From assembly GCF_016909015.1 (NCBI RefSeq), contig NZ_JAFBFA010000027.1:1-64000 (forward strand): a stretch of 64,000 nt of DNA. Reading direction: 5' to 3'. Below are positions 51,508 through 60,869 of the stretch, piece by piece; positions within the stretch are counted from its first letter, which is position 1, and the number at the start of each line of letters is the position of its first letter. A program made the translations under genes and the position numbers. The notes beneath the pieces are model-generated. The model made no database searches and was not told the DNA's origin. It saw only the letters and a list, made by a program, of their open reading frames with translations. The stretch is from Gracilibacillus alcaliphilus. Lineage in GTDB: Bacteria; Bacillota; Bacilli; Bacillales; Amphibacillaceae.

Positions 51508-51582
51508 ACTTAATATTCACTTCCTTTTTATAGATATTTTGAACTAAATAAATTATACTATATAAAGGGCGGGTTTTACAAA

Positions 51583-51744
51583 TCATTTACATATTAGTAT
51601 ATCTATAGACCAATAAATAAGTAATAAAAGGATAATGATAATGAAGGTGGAGAGGCCGATTAGTGGAATCACAGCAAGCAAAAAGGCAACAAAAAGGATA
51701 AAGCCAAGAATCATTAACAGAAGAAAATGAAAGAAAGTCTTCAT
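51583..51744 (-). CDS. Small hydrophobic membrane protein, unknown
   Basis: This 53-residue frame has a short basic start (MKTFFHFLL) and two hydrophobic segments. An AAAAGGGG site lies about 11 bases before the ATG. It lies 75 bases upstream of the HTH/TPR regulator gene and on the same strand. No family is recognised. It could be co-transcribed with the regulator or be a chance frame. Confidence 0.5.
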   Translation of the reverse strand: MKTFFHFLLLMILGFILFVAFLLAVIPLIGLSTFIIIILLLLIYWSIDILICK

Positions 51745-51894
51745 CACAGGATACGCCCCTTTTGTTTAATAGTTTCCCTAGCGGTGCTAATTCTACATGT
51801 ATCTTATGATGTGCAGTTGAGAATCGTGTCTTTTGAGCTTAGGCTTTTTTTATTTTATAATGGGAATTGGAATCAAAAAGGAGGATCTATTTAC

Positions 51895-52476
51895 ATGGTG
51901 AATATGGATATAAATAATTATCGTCAGGCAGACCATCCAATTGAGGATTTCTTTCTAAAGCGATGGTCCCCGCGGTCTTTTTCAGACCAAAATGTAGAAG
52001 AAACTACATTATTCTCTGTTTTAGAAGCTGCACGCTGGGCTCCATCTGGCAGTAACAAACAACCTTGGCGTTTTATCTTAGCTCGTACAGAAGAAGATCG
52101 TGAGAAATATTATTCGTTTATTAATGAAGGGAATCTTGCTTGGTGTAAGAAGGCACCTGTCTTGGTATTAATCATATCAGACTCCGAAGCAAGCGGCTCT
52201 CATGCATTTGATGCCGGCACCTCATGGGGATATTTAGCCTTGCAAGCCATGCATAAAGGTTTAGTAACACATGCCATGGGCGGCTTTGACAAGGAGAAGG
52301 CACGCGAAGTATTGAATATACCGCCACAATTTGTTCTTCATGCGATAATCGCAGTTGGCTACCAAGATGAGAAGGAAAAATTAGCGGAGAGCTATCAAGA
52401 ACGTGAAAAACCATCACCGCGCCGTCCGCTTAAGGAAACGGTGTTTGAAGGTGGGTATAAGGAAGAACTGGAATAG
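51895..52476 (+). CDS. Nitroreductase family protein
   Basis: This 193-residue protein has the FMN-dependent nitroreductase pattern: KRWSPRSFSDQ near residue 23, EAARWAPSGSNKQPWRFI, then DAGTSWGYLALQAMHKGL and HAIIAVGYQ. It probably reduces nitro compounds or quinones with NAD(P)H. The start is the ATG at 51895 behind AAAAAGGAGG; an upstream ATG at 51727 in frame has no good site and adds 56 unlikely residues. It is unrelated to the wall genes around it. Confidence 0.88.
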   Translation: MVNMDINNYRQADHPIEDFFLKRWSPRSFSDQNVEETTLFSVLEAARWAPSGSNKQPWRFILARTEEDREKYYSFINEGNLAWCKKAPVLVLIISDSEASGSHAFDAGTSWGYLALQAMHKGLVTHAMGGFDKEKAREVLNIPPQFVLHAIIAVGYQDEKEKLAESYQEREKPSPRRPLKETVFEGGYKEELE

Positions 52477-52488
52477 AACTTTAAAAGG

Positions 52489-52517
52489 CTGTCGGGGGAT
52501 TCTCGGCAGTTTTTTAT
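52489..52517 (+). terminator. Terminator of the nitroreductase gene
   Basis: CTGTCG pairs with CGGCAG (one wobble), followed by TTTTTT. The stem is short. Confidence 0.6.
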
Positions 52518-52667
52518 TTGTGAGAAAATATTCTATGCCCATTATGAAGAAATTATTATTCTTACAGAAAAAGTATGAATCTCCAAATGTCAAGTAAAAG
52601 AAAACATTTTTGTGTAAAAAAGTTGTAAATTCTACAAAGTTTTATAACATTTCTAAAAAAAATATGA

Positions 52668-52706
52668 TATAATTTTCAAGATGGTATGCAAATCTTGGTA
52701 TACCAT
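52668..52706 (+). promoter_or_regulatory. Exopolysaccharide operon promoter with a palindrome at the start site
   Basis: A TGATATAAT extended -10 (TATAAT 52668-52673) lies 7 bases before the inverted repeat ATGGTAT-N12-ATACCAT (52681-52706). The expected transcript would begin at the palindrome, which is followed by ATTTATTTTT. It may be a repressor site or a 5' RNA hairpin. Confidence 0.5.
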
Positions 52707-52748
52707 ATTTATTTTTGTTGAATAATTATATTCGGGGGTAGCTAAATA

Positions 52749-53516
52749 ATGGAAGAAACGATTTCGTTGAAAGAAATATTTGAAGTGATCAAAAAGCGTT
52801 TTTTATTGATCCTTTTTCTCGTAATTGGCGCAGGAATTATTAGTGCCGTTGTTAGTTTTTTTGTGTTAACTCCTACATATCAATCTAGTACACAATTTAT
52901 TGTTAGTCAAGATAATAACAATAATGAAACAAGTAATATCGAACTGAATGATATTCGATCTAATGTAGAAATTATCAATACGTATAATGAAATTATTATT
53001 AGTAATCGAATTCTTAGTCAAGTAGTAGAGGAAATGAATCTAACCATTAGTCCAGGAGCTTTAGCTGAAAAATTATCAGTTTCTAGTGCCGAAAACTCAC
53101 AGGTAGTAACATTAACGGTTACAGATGAAAGTCAAACGGTAGCGGCAGATATTGCCAATACGACATTAGAAGTTTTTCGTGAAGAATTACCGGAACTAAT
53201 GAATGTGAATAATGTAAATGTCTTATCGGAAGCTGTTGTTTCAGAAAACCCAACTCCTGTTAGTCCGAAACCACTGCTTAATATAGCGATTGCTTTGGTT
53301 CTTGGCGGAATGATTGGTGTGGGACTGGCTTTCTTATTTGAATATTTAGATAATACAATCAAAACTGAACAAGATGTAGAAAATAAATTAGGGTTACCAA
53401 TTCTAGGTGCGGTATCTCATATGAATGAGGAAGACCTTTTAATGGGAAATAGCCGCAGGGCTTCCAATAATCAAAAAGGAGGACAAGAGTATGTTCAAGC
53501 GAAAAAAACAGTCTAA
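52749..53516 (+). CDS. Wzz-type chain-length/kinase modulator (YwqC/EpsA-like)
   Basis: This 255-residue protein has two membrane helices (about residues 20-40 and 180-200) around an extracellular domain. ISLKEIFEVIKKRFLLILFL and the NPTPVSPKPLLNIAIAL segment before helix 2 are typical of Wzz/YveK proteins. It activates the BY-kinase encoded next and sets the chain length of the polysaccharide. The two genes overlap by 26 bases. GGGGGTAG lies before the ATG. Confidence 0.92.
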   Translation: MEETISLKEIFEVIKKRFLLILFLVIGAGIISAVVSFFVLTPTYQSSTQFIVSQDNNNNETSNIELNDIRSNVEIINTYNEIIISNRILSQVVEEMNLTISPGALAEKLSVSSAENSQVVTLTVTDESQTVAADIANTTLEVFREELPELMNVNNVNVLSEAVVSENPTPVSPKPLLNIAIALVLGGMIGVGLAFLFEYLDNTIKTEQDVENKLGLPILGAVSHMNEEDLLMGNSRRASNNQKGGQEYVQAKKTV

Positions 53517-54183
53517 TACAAAAAATGTCCGACACTTGATTACAAAAATGAACCCACGGTCACCAATCTCAGAGCAGTATAAGACAATTCGGACTAATTT
53601 GCAATTTTCTTCGGTGGACAGTAGTTTGAAATCTATGTTAGTTACTTCATCTGGTCCATCGGAAGGAAAATCATCGACAACAGCGAATTTGGCGATTGTT
53701 TTTGCTCAACAAGGGAAAAAAGTATTATTAATTGATGCCGATATGCGGAAACCGACTATTCATTATACATTTCGGATCGATAACCGGCGTGGTTTAAGCA
53801 GTGTGCTGGTTGCTGAATCAACACTAAAGGAATCGATTGTTAGCAGTGATGTAGCCGGCTTAGATTTACTAACTTGTGGTCCAATCCCACCCAATCCATC
53901 TGAATTGTTAGGATCGAAAGCAATGGAAACATTAATTGCCAATGCACAATTGGAATATGATTTGGTCTTATTTGATACACCACCTGTATTAGCAGTAACG
54001 GATGCGCAGATCTTGGCTAACCTTTGTGATGGTGTTGTGATGGTGGTGCGTAGTAAGCAAACAGAGTATGAAGCCGCACAAAAGGCTAAGGAGTTATTAG
54101 ATGTAGGAAATGCTAAGCTGTTAGGTGTTGTATTAAATGACCGTGAACAGAAGAAGGGGCATTATTATTATTACGGCACTTAA
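53491..54183 (+). CDS. Bacterial tyrosine kinase (YwqD/EpsB-like)
   Basis: This 230-residue BY-kinase has Walker A (SGPSEGKSSTTANLA), Walker A' (VLLIDADMRKPT), Walker B (LVLFDTPPV) and a C-terminal tyrosine cluster (GHYYYYGT) for autophosphorylation. Together with the preceding modulator it forms the two-part Firmicutes kinase that controls polysaccharide assembly. A terminator follows, so part of the transcription stops here. Confidence 0.93.
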   Translation: MFKRKKQSNTKNVRHLITKMNPRSPISEQYKTIRTNLQFSSVDSSLKSMLVTSSGPSEGKSSTTANLAIVFAQQGKKVLLIDADMRKPTIHYTFRIDNRRGLSSVLVAESTLKESIVSSDVAGLDLLTCGPIPPNPSELLGSKAMETLIANAQLEYDLVLFDTPPVLAVTDAQILANLCDGVVMVVRSKQTEYEAAQKAKELLDVGNAKLLGVVLNDREQKKGHYYYYGT

Positions 54184-54195
54184 TTAAGATAAAAG

Positions 54196-54236
54196 AGTCT
54201 TTTAGTCGAACATTTTGGTACTGAAAGACTTTTTCT
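54196..54236 (+). terminator. Terminator between the BY-kinase and phosphatase genes
   Basis: AGTCTTTTAGT pairs with ACTGAAAGACT (one wobble) around a 13-nt loop, followed by TTTT. Confidence 0.8.
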
Positions 54237-54294
54237 ATATTAGGATGGCACTATTGACAGTAATAATAGGCAAGGAAGCATAGCTATTATCCTA

Positions 54295-54323
54295 TTGTAG
54301 ATCAAGTAGAATACTGCTATAAT
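54295..54323 (+). promoter_or_regulatory. Promoter upstream of the PHP-type phosphatase gene
   Basis: TTGTAG (54295-54300) and TATAAT (54318-54323) are exactly 17 bases apart. It lies between the terminator and the gene at 54389. Confidence 0.7.
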
Positions 54324-54388
54324 TAGGCAATAAAAGTAGATTGTAGTAGAAATAACATGGAAATTACATAGAAATGTGGTGTTAAATC

Positions 54389-55156
54389 ATGATTGATATT
54401 CATTGTCATATCCTGCCTGGTGTAGATGATGGAGCCAAACATAATGCTGATAGTATCCAAATGGCTCAAAGTGCTGTATCGCAAGGGATTAATACCATTA
54501 TTGCGTCTCCACACCATCTAAACGGAAGTTATAATAATACCAAAGATGACATAATCGCAGCAGTTGATCAACTAAACAAAAAATTAAATGAAGAAAGCAT
54601 CCCTCTCACGATACTGCCAGGACAAGAAACACGAATAAATGGAGAAATGTTAACCGACTTAGATAATGGCGAGTTGCTCCCTTTAAATAAGACCAGTGGA
54701 TATTTATTTGTGGAACTGCCTTCTAATCATGTTCCACGTTATACCAAACAATTATTGTTTGATTTGCAACTGAAAGATATCAAACCTATTATTGTACACC
54801 CTGAACGAAATCAAGAATTAATTGAAAATCCCAATATTTTATATGATTTAGTAAGTAACGGTACGCTAACACAAGTGACAGCTGCAAGTGTAGCAGGTAA
54901 ATTTGGTAAAAAAATAAGGAAATTCAGCCTGCAATTAATTGAAGCCAACTTAACACATTTTATCGCCTCGGATGCCCATAATACGACTTCGAGGGGTTTT
55001 GTTATGCAAGAAGCCTATGGGATTATTAAGGAGAAATTCGACACCTCAACAGTATATTGGTTTATGGAAAATGCTCAATATCTTGTCAATGGTGACCATG
55101 TGATTGGTGACCAGCCGGAACGAATTAAAAACAAGAAATTTTTAGGCTTATTCTAG
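54389..55156 (+). CDS. PHP-type protein tyrosine phosphatase (YwqE/CpsB-like)
   Basis: This 255-residue protein has PHP-domain metal motifs: MIDIHCHILPGVDDG at the start, ASPHHLNG, LPGQETRING, VHPERNQEL and IASDAHNT. It removes phosphate from the tyrosine cluster of the BY-kinase, which completes the Wzz-kinase-phosphatase switch. It has its own promoter. Confidence 0.93.
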   Translation: MIDIHCHILPGVDDGAKHNADSIQMAQSAVSQGINTIIASPHHLNGSYNNTKDDIIAAVDQLNKKLNEESIPLTILPGQETRINGEMLTDLDNGELLPLNKTSGYLFVELPSNHVPRYTKQLLFDLQLKDIKPIIVHPERNQELIENPNILYDLVSNGTLTQVTAASVAGKFGKKIRKFSLQLIEANLTHFIASDAHNTTSRGFVMQEAYGIIKEKFDTSTVYWFMENAQYLVNGDHVIGDQPERIKNKKFLGLF

Positions 55157-55242
55157 CTAGAAATAACTAAAAATAAAAATTTGTTAATGAATAGTTGTAA
55201 AGTATCTGTTTAGAAAATGATAATTGGAGGATGTTTATAAAT

Positions 55243-56127
55243 ATGAAGAAGGTAAGGAAGGCAATTATACCTGCAGCAGGATTAGGAACGAGATTTTTAC
55301 CAGCAACAAAGGCAATGCCAAAGGAAATGCTGCCGATTGTCGATAAACCAACAATTCAATATATTATTGAAGAAGCGATTGAATCAGGGATTGAAGATAT
55401 TATTATTGTAACGGGTAAAGGAAAACGGGCGATTGAGGATCATTTTGACCATAACTTTGAGCTTGAGGATAATCTATTGAAGAAAGGCAAGTTGGAATTA
55501 TTGGAGAAAACCAAACAATCTGCTAATGTAACTCTTCATTATATTCGTCAGAAGGAGCCACTAGGATTAGGCCATGCGGTTTGGTGTGCCCGTAAGTTTA
55601 TAGGTGACGAACCTTTTGCGGTTTTATTAGGCGATGATATTGTGCAGGCAGATACGCCATGTTTAAAACAGCTAATTGATCAGTATGAGAAGACAGGTGG
55701 TTCTGTGATCGGCGTACAACAGGTGGAGCATAGTGATACTCATCGTTACGGTATTGTCGATCCAAGGGAACAGCAAGGTAAGACATACTCAGTTAACCGT
55801 TTTGTAGAGAAGCCAGAACCAGGTACAGCACCTTCTAACCTAGCGATTATGGGACGATATGTCCTCTCACCAACGATCTTTCAATACTTAGAAAACCAAG
55901 AATTAGGTGCAGGAGGCGAAATTCAACTAACTGATGCGATTCAGCGATTAAATGAAACCCAAAGTGTGTTTGCTTATGATTTTGATGGCAAGCGATATGA
56001 TGTCGGTGAAAAGGTTGGCTTTATTCGCACGACAATTGAATTTGCTTTAGAAAATGAAGAAATTGGCGCGGAAATTAGAGATATAATTACAAGTTTAGCA
56101 GAAGAGATTACAACAAAACAAGGATAA
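55243..56127 (+). CDS. gtaB: UTP-glucose-1-phosphate uridylyltransferase (copy 2)
   Basis: This protein of about 294 residues carries IPAAGLGTRFLPATKAMPKE near the start and is very similar to the copy at 40395-41273. It supplies UDP-glucose to the exopolysaccharide operon. I choose the ATG at 55243, 12 bases after TTGGAGG; the in-frame ATG at 55231 abuts that site. Its stop overlaps the next frame. Confidence 0.94.
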   Translation: MKKVRKAIIPAAGLGTRFLPATKAMPKEMLPIVDKPTIQYIIEEAIESGIEDIIIVTGKGKRAIEDHFDHNFELEDNLLKKGKLELLEKTKQSANVTLHYIRQKEPLGLGHAVWCARKFIGDEPFAVLLGDDIVQADTPCLKQLIDQYEKTGGSVIGVQQVEHSDTHRYGIVDPREQQGKTYSVNRFVEKPEPGTAPSNLAIMGRYVLSPTIFQYLENQELGAGGEIQLTDAIQRLNETQSVFAYDFDGKRYDVGEKVGFIRTTIEFALENEEIGAEIRDIITSLAEEITTKQG

Positions 56128-56144
56128 TGAGAGGGATGGCCCAG

Positions 56145-57971
56145 ATGGGATATAAACAACGAATAGGTTTGTTAGTATTATTAGATTCGCTGATTGTAAG
56201 TACAGCCATCTTTATATCATCCTGGATCGTATATCCTAATTTTGATGGTATTAATATGAGAGTAATGGTAATCACTGCGATTGCCCTGCTCTTATTTCAT
56301 CATCTATTTGCATTTATTTATAAGCTCTACCATAAGGTATGGGCATATGCAAGTATTGGGGAGCTCATGGCGATTGTTAAAGCTATCACACTAACGATCG
56401 TGGCGACAGCTGTGGTGCAATTCTTTGTCAATGACTTTACTCTATTAAGAAGAGCATTATTAGTGACTTGGCTGTTACATATTATTTTAATTGGCGGATC
56501 ACGTTTTATTTGGCGAATCTTCCGTGATCAATATATGCATGATAACACGAAGAAGAAACGGACATTGATAGTTGGTGCTGGTGCAGCTGGGGCAATGATT
56601 GCCAGACAATTAAGAAATGAGCATTCACATACTGACCTTTTAGCGGTAGCTTTTGCTGATGATGATATGGCTAAACATAAGATGCAGCTCTATGATTTGC
56701 CTGTAGCAGGAAGTACCAAGGATATACCAGAACTAGTCAAGGAAATGGAGATCAAACATATTGTAATTGCGATCCCTTCGTTATCTAGCAGTACCTTATC
56801 AGAGATTGTTACCATTTGTAACAGTACGAATGTGAAGGTGCAGATGGTACCCAAAATTGAGGATATTGTTTCTGGTAAGATTTCGGTTAGTTCATTAAAA
56901 AATGTCGATGTAGAGGATGTTCTGGGCAGGGATCCAGTTGAATTAGATATTGATTCAATATCTGAGTATGTTACAGGTAATACGGTGATGGTAACTGGTG
57001 CAGGTGGTTCAATAGGTTCAGAAATTTGTAGGCAGTTAATGCGATTTAATCCATCAAAGATTTTATTGGTGGGTCATGGCGAATTCAGTATTTACACAAT
57101 TGATATGGAGTTGCGTAAAAAATATCAAGACGATGTCGAAATTTTACCTATTATTGCAGATGTGCAGGATAGAGAGCGGATCTTTGATATTGTGAATCAA
57201 CATCAGCCAAGAATTATTTATCATGCAGCAGCACATAAACATGTACCATTAATGGAATATAATCCCCATGAGGCAGTAAAAAACAATGTTATAGGCACTC
57301 GTAATGTAGCAGAAGCAGCTGATGCATTTGGCATTCATACTTTTGTTTTAGTTTCTACCGATAAGGCTGTTAATCCTACTAATGTGATGGGTGCTACTAA
57401 GCGAATAGCGGAAATGGTTATTCAAGATTTAGCCAAACGAAGTCAGACAAAGTTTGTAGCGGTTCGTTTTGGAAATGTGTTAGGAAGTCGTGGAAGTGTT
57501 ATTCCTTTATTTAAGAAGCAGATTGAAGAAGGCGGTCCAGTGACAGTCACACATCCAGATATGACAAGGTATTTTATGACTATTCCAGAGGCTTCCAGGC
57601 TTGTGATTCAAGCTGGAACCTTGGCGCGCGGTGGTGAAATATTTGTGTTAGATATGGGTGAACCGGTGAAAATTGTCGATTTAGCAAGAAACTTGATCAA
57701 ATTATCTGGTTATACGGAGAAAGAAATCCCGATTGAATTTTCTGGTATAAGGCCTGGTGAAAAAATGTACGAGGAATTACTTGGAGAAGACGAAGTTCAC
57801 CCAGAGGCTGTATTTGAGAAAATTTATATTGGGAAGACGGTAGACGTGGATCAGGAACAATTGAGAGAATTGATCGAGGGGTTTTCAGAGTATGATCATA
57901 CTAAGCTAAAAGAGACTTTAATGAAGATTGTATTTGTTGATTCGAAGAAGTATACACAAGCAATTAACTAA
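56145..57971 (+). CDS. CapD/EpsC-type nucleotide-sugar dehydratase/epimerase
   Basis: This protein of about 608 residues has four N-terminal membrane helices (to about residue 125), a CoA-binding-like Rossmann domain (TLIVGAGAAGAMIARQL) and a second Rossmann domain (VMVTGAGGSIGSEICRQL) with LVSTDKAVNPTNVMGATKR as the SDR active-site region. The design matches membrane-bound UDP-GlcNAc 4,6-dehydratases (CapD, EpsC, PglF) that start diamino- or deoxy-sugar synthesis. I start it at 56145, 9 bases after GAGGG, rather than at 56127. With the aminotransferase gene that follows, it can make a UDP-4-amino sugar. Confidence 0.93.
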   Translation: MGYKQRIGLLVLLDSLIVSTAIFISSWIVYPNFDGINMRVMVITAIALLLFHHLFAFIYKLYHKVWAYASIGELMAIVKAITLTIVATAVVQFFVNDFTLLRRALLVTWLLHIILIGGSRFIWRIFRDQYMHDNTKKKRTLIVGAGAAGAMIARQLRNEHSHTDLLAVAFADDDMAKHKMQLYDLPVAGSTKDIPELVKEMEIKHIVIAIPSLSSSTLSEIVTICNSTNVKVQMVPKIEDIVSGKISVSSLKNVDVEDVLGRDPVELDIDSISEYVTGNTVMVTGAGGSIGSEICRQLMRFNPSKILLVGHGEFSIYTIDMELRKKYQDDVEILPIIADVQDRERIFDIVNQHQPRIIYHAAAHKHVPLMEYNPHEAVKNNVIGTRNVAEAADAFGIHTFVLVSTDKAVNPTNVMGATKRIAEMVIQDLAKRSQTKFVAVRFGNVLGSRGSVIPLFKKQIEEGGPVTVTHPDMTRYFMTIPEASRLVIQAGTLARGGEIFVLDMGEPVKIVDLARNLIKLSGYTEKEIPIEFSGIRPGEKMYEELLGEDEVHPEAVFEKIYIGKTVDVDQEQLRELIEGFSEYDHTKLKETLMKIVFVDSKKYTQAIN

Positions 57972-58018
57972 CTATACATGGTATGGGGAACTAACTACTT
58001 GAGAGGAAGCTTTTAATT

Positions 58019-59131
58019 ATGACTGAACGTATCTTTCTTTCTTCACCACATATGAGTGATGAAGGCTATGAGCGACAATATGTAAAAGAGGCATTTGATA
58101 CTAATTGGATTGCACCACTAGGAACCAATGTAAATGAGTTTGAAAAGGAATTGGCTGAGAAAGTAGGTTCTAAGGCAGCAGCAGCCCTATCTTCTGGGAC
58201 AGCTGCGATACACTTAGCTTTGAAAGCAGCGGGGGTGGAAGAGGGAGATATTGTTTTCTGTTCTACTTTAACATTTTCAGCAACAGCTAATCCTATTATT
58301 TATCAAAATGCTATACCTGTTTTCATTGATAGTGATAAAAAAACATGGAATATGAATCCAGAAGCATTGGAAGAAGCTTTTGAGAAATATCCTGAAGTGA
58401 AAGCAGTACTTATTGTACACCTTTACGGTCTATCTGCAGATATGGATAGAATTATGGAGATATGTAACAGACATAATGTAGCTGTTATTGAAGACGCTGC
58501 GGAATCTTTAGGTGGTTATTATAAGGGACAGCATACGGGTACGTTTGGTGACTATGGTATTTTTTCTTTCAATGGTAATAAGATTATTACCACATCAGGT
58601 GGAGGTATGCTTGTTTCTAATAATGAAGAGAAAATCGACAAGGCTCGTTTTTGGGCTACTCAATCACGTGATCAAGCCCGCCACTATCAACATAGTGAAT
58701 TAGGTTATAATTACCGTATGAGTAATGTGACAGCAGGAATTGGTAGAGGTCAACTCAAGGTACTAGAACAACGAGTAGAAAAGAAACGATATATTTTTGA
58801 ATATTACAAACGTGAACTTGATCATCTAGAAGGTATTGAATTTATGCCAGTTAACGAATGGGATCATCCGAATTATTGGTTAAGTTCTATTCAATTAACC
58901 GGCAAGGTAAGGCCAATCGATATTATTGAAGTATTAGAAAAAGAAAATATTGAGTCAAGGCCTGTCTGGAAGCCTATGCATATGCAGCCATTCTTTCAAG
59001 GGTATGATTTTATTGGACTAGGTGTTTCTGAGAAACTGTTTGAGAATGGTGTTTGTTTGCCAAGTGATACGAAAATGAACGATGAAAATTTAAGTAGAGT
59101 GATTAACTTGATTAAAAGGTTGTGGATATGA
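58019..59131 (+). CDS. DegT/DnrJ/EryC1/StrS sugar aminotransferase (EpsN/PglE-like)
   Basis: This 370-residue PLP enzyme starts RIFLSSPHMSDEGYERQYVKEAF and has ALSSGTAAIHLAL, VIEDAAESLGG and the PLP lysine in FSFNGNKIITTSGGGM. It should aminate the keto-sugar from the CapD-like dehydratase. GAGAGGAAGC lies upstream of the ATG. The gene order dehydratase-aminotransferase-sugar transferase matches eps and pgl loci that make bacillosamine-type sugars. Confidence 0.92.
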   Translation: MTERIFLSSPHMSDEGYERQYVKEAFDTNWIAPLGTNVNEFEKELAEKVGSKAAAALSSGTAAIHLALKAAGVEEGDIVFCSTLTFSATANPIIYQNAIPVFIDSDKKTWNMNPEALEEAFEKYPEVKAVLIVHLYGLSADMDRIMEICNRHNVAVIEDAAESLGGYYKGQHTGTFGDYGIFSFNGNKIITTSGGGMLVSNNEEKIDKARFWATQSRDQARHYQHSELGYNYRMSNVTAGIGRGQLKVLEQRVEKKRYIFEYYKRELDHLEGIEFMPVNEWDHPNYWLSSIQLTGKVRPIDIIEVLEKENIESRPVWKPMHMQPFFQGYDFIGLGVSEKLFENGVCLPSDTKMNDENLSRVINLIKRLWI

Positions 59132-59132
59132 G

Positions 59133-59801
59133 ATGGATAATTCAAAAAAATCATTTTACAGTAATTTTGTAAAAAGAATATTGGATTTTCTTTTTTCTTT
59201 AATTCTAATAATTCTATTAAGCCCAGTTTTTCTTATTGTAACTATCTTAGTAAAGGAGAAATTAGGAAGACCTGTTCTGTTTAAGCAAAGGAGACCAGGC
59301 CTTAATGAAAAAATATTTACTATGTATAAATTTAGGACAATGACAGATGAGAGGGATGAAAAAGGAGAGTTATTACCAGATAGCATAAGACTTACAAAAT
59401 TCGGGAAAATACTTAGGTCTACTTCATTAGATGAATTACCAGAATTATTAAATATATTAAAAGGTGATATGTCCTTTGTTGGCCCACGCCCGTTATCGGT
59501 TAAATATTTGCCATATTACAATGAAGTTGAAAAAAAACGTCACCGTGTAAAGCCTGGCCTAACAGGATTAGCTCAGGTGAACGGAAGGAATAAGGCATCT
59601 TGGGAAACAAGATTTGCTTATGATATTGAATATATATCTAATATCTCTTTAATGTTTGATATAAGAATTATAGTGAAAACTATCATTGTCGTTTTTAAAA
59701 GAAAAGATGTAACAGTTAGAGGCACTGGTCAGATAGAAAATTTCCATGAATACCGTATGAAAAAAAATAAAGAAAGTGGTTTGAAAAATGGAAATTGGTA
59801 G
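59133..59801 (+). CDS. Initiating sugar phosphate transferase (EpsL/PglC-like)
   Basis: This 222-residue protein has one N-terminal membrane segment (residues 17-38) and the bacterial sugar transferase core: FKQRRPGLNEKIFTMYKFRTM, RSTSLDELPELLNILKGDMS, FVGPRPL and KPGLTGLAQVNGRN. It transfers a sugar-1-phosphate to undecaprenyl phosphate to start the repeat unit. It begins 2 bases after the aminotransferase stop. A third subunit gene common in pgl-type loci, an acetyltransferase with hexapeptide repeats, is not seen here. Confidence 0.93.
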   Translation: MDNSKKSFYSNFVKRILDFLFSLILIILLSPVFLIVTILVKEKLGRPVLFKQRRPGLNEKIFTMYKFRTMTDERDEKGELLPDSIRLTKFGKILRSTSLDELPELLNILKGDMSFVGPRPLSVKYLPYYNEVEKKRHRVKPGLTGLAQVNGRNKASWETRFAYDIEYISNISLMFDIRIIVKTIIVVFKRKDVTVRGTGQIENFHEYRMKKNKESGLKNGNW

Positions 59802-60861
59802 CGAGTTTGCATTATTTGAATCACGACAACAAACAGTGGAGCAGAAATCCGTATATGAAATGATTAAAAATATAGGGCAAGATAGTAAATTTCTTTTTTC
59901 TGGTAGAACAGCGATAGACTATATATTACAAGATATAAAGGTGGATGTAAGAACTGTGTATGCACCTTCTTATTGTTGTGACTCTATGTTACAACCTTTT
60001 ATTGATAAAGGACTAAATATAGAATTCTATGAAGTGGTTTTTAAAAATGGAAGTGTTATATACAAAGTTGACTTTGATAAAAAAATCGATGTGTTTTTGG
60101 GAATGAGTTATTTTGGGTTCTATATTTCTAATATGGATGAAATAATTAGTATTTTCCACAGGAAAAATGTATTAGTGATTGAAGACATCACACATAGATT
60201 ATTTTCTACCAAGAATTATTGTGAAAAATCAGATTACTTAATAGGGAGTATTCGCAAATGGTTACCTTTACCGAGTGGCGGTGTAGCTATTAAAAGAAAT
60301 AGTTTTTTTAAAAATGTGAAATTAAATAAACCTCCTGTTGCAATCATAAATAAGAAAATAGAAGCTATGAAAAAAAAGGCAAAATACCTAGTATCACGTT
60401 CAAGCAAAATAGCTAAAAATGAATTTTTAGCTTTATATTCTGAATTTAATAAAAGTTTAAGTCAAACTTATAAAAATCTAACAATAGATGATTATTCTAT
60501 GAATATATTATTATATAGCAGTGTGGAGGAAATTAAAAAAAAGAGACTGGAAAACACAATATATCTTTATGAACAGCTAAAAAGTTCAAAAGATATTCAG
60601 TTTATGTTTGATACTTTTGATCCATCTAAGGACTGTCCGCTTTTTGTTCCGCTTATGGTTAATGACATACTTAGAGATAAAATAAGAAGTAACTTAATTC
60701 AGAATTCCGTATATTGTCCCATTCATTGGCCGCCATCAAAAGCGCTCAATATAAACAGTCGAATTTTCAATATCTATAATCAAGAACTTTCGTTAATATG
60801 TGACCAAAGGTATGGAATCTCTGATATGAGATATCAAATAAATAAGTTAGGGGAGTTTTAA
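59788..60861 (+). CDS. DegT-like PLP-fold protein, divergent
   Basis: This 357-residue protein has a DegT-like fold: FLFSGRTAIDYIL, VYAPSYCCDSML, VLVIEDITHRLF and a lysine in GSIRKWLPLPSGG where the PLP lysine is expected. It is far from the standard sugar aminotransferase encoded at 58019. It overlaps the sugar transferase by 14 bases. It is probably an aminotransferase or related PLP enzyme in the variable part of the cluster. The substrate is unknown. Confidence 0.72.
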   Translation: MEIGSEFALFESRQQTVEQKSVYEMIKNIGQDSKFLFSGRTAIDYILQDIKVDVRTVYAPSYCCDSMLQPFIDKGLNIEFYEVVFKNGSVIYKVDFDKKIDVFLGMSYFGFYISNMDEIISIFHRKNVLVIEDITHRLFSTKNYCEKSDYLIGSIRKWLPLPSGGVAIKRNSFFKNVKLNKPPVAIINKKIEAMKKKAKYLVSRSSKIAKNEFLALYSEFNKSLSQTYKNLTIDDYSMNILLYSSVEEIKKKRLENTIYLYEQLKSSKDIQFMFDTFDPSKDCPLFVPLMVNDILRDKIRSNLIQNSVYCPIHWPPSKALNINSRIFNIYNQELSLICDQRYGISDMRYQINKLGEF

Positions 60862-60869
60862 AATATATT

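Noticed and set aside
51727..51894. N-terminal extension of the nitroreductase
   Set aside because: The strong AAAAAGGAGG site favours 51895, and the upstream segment overlaps a small gene on the other strand.
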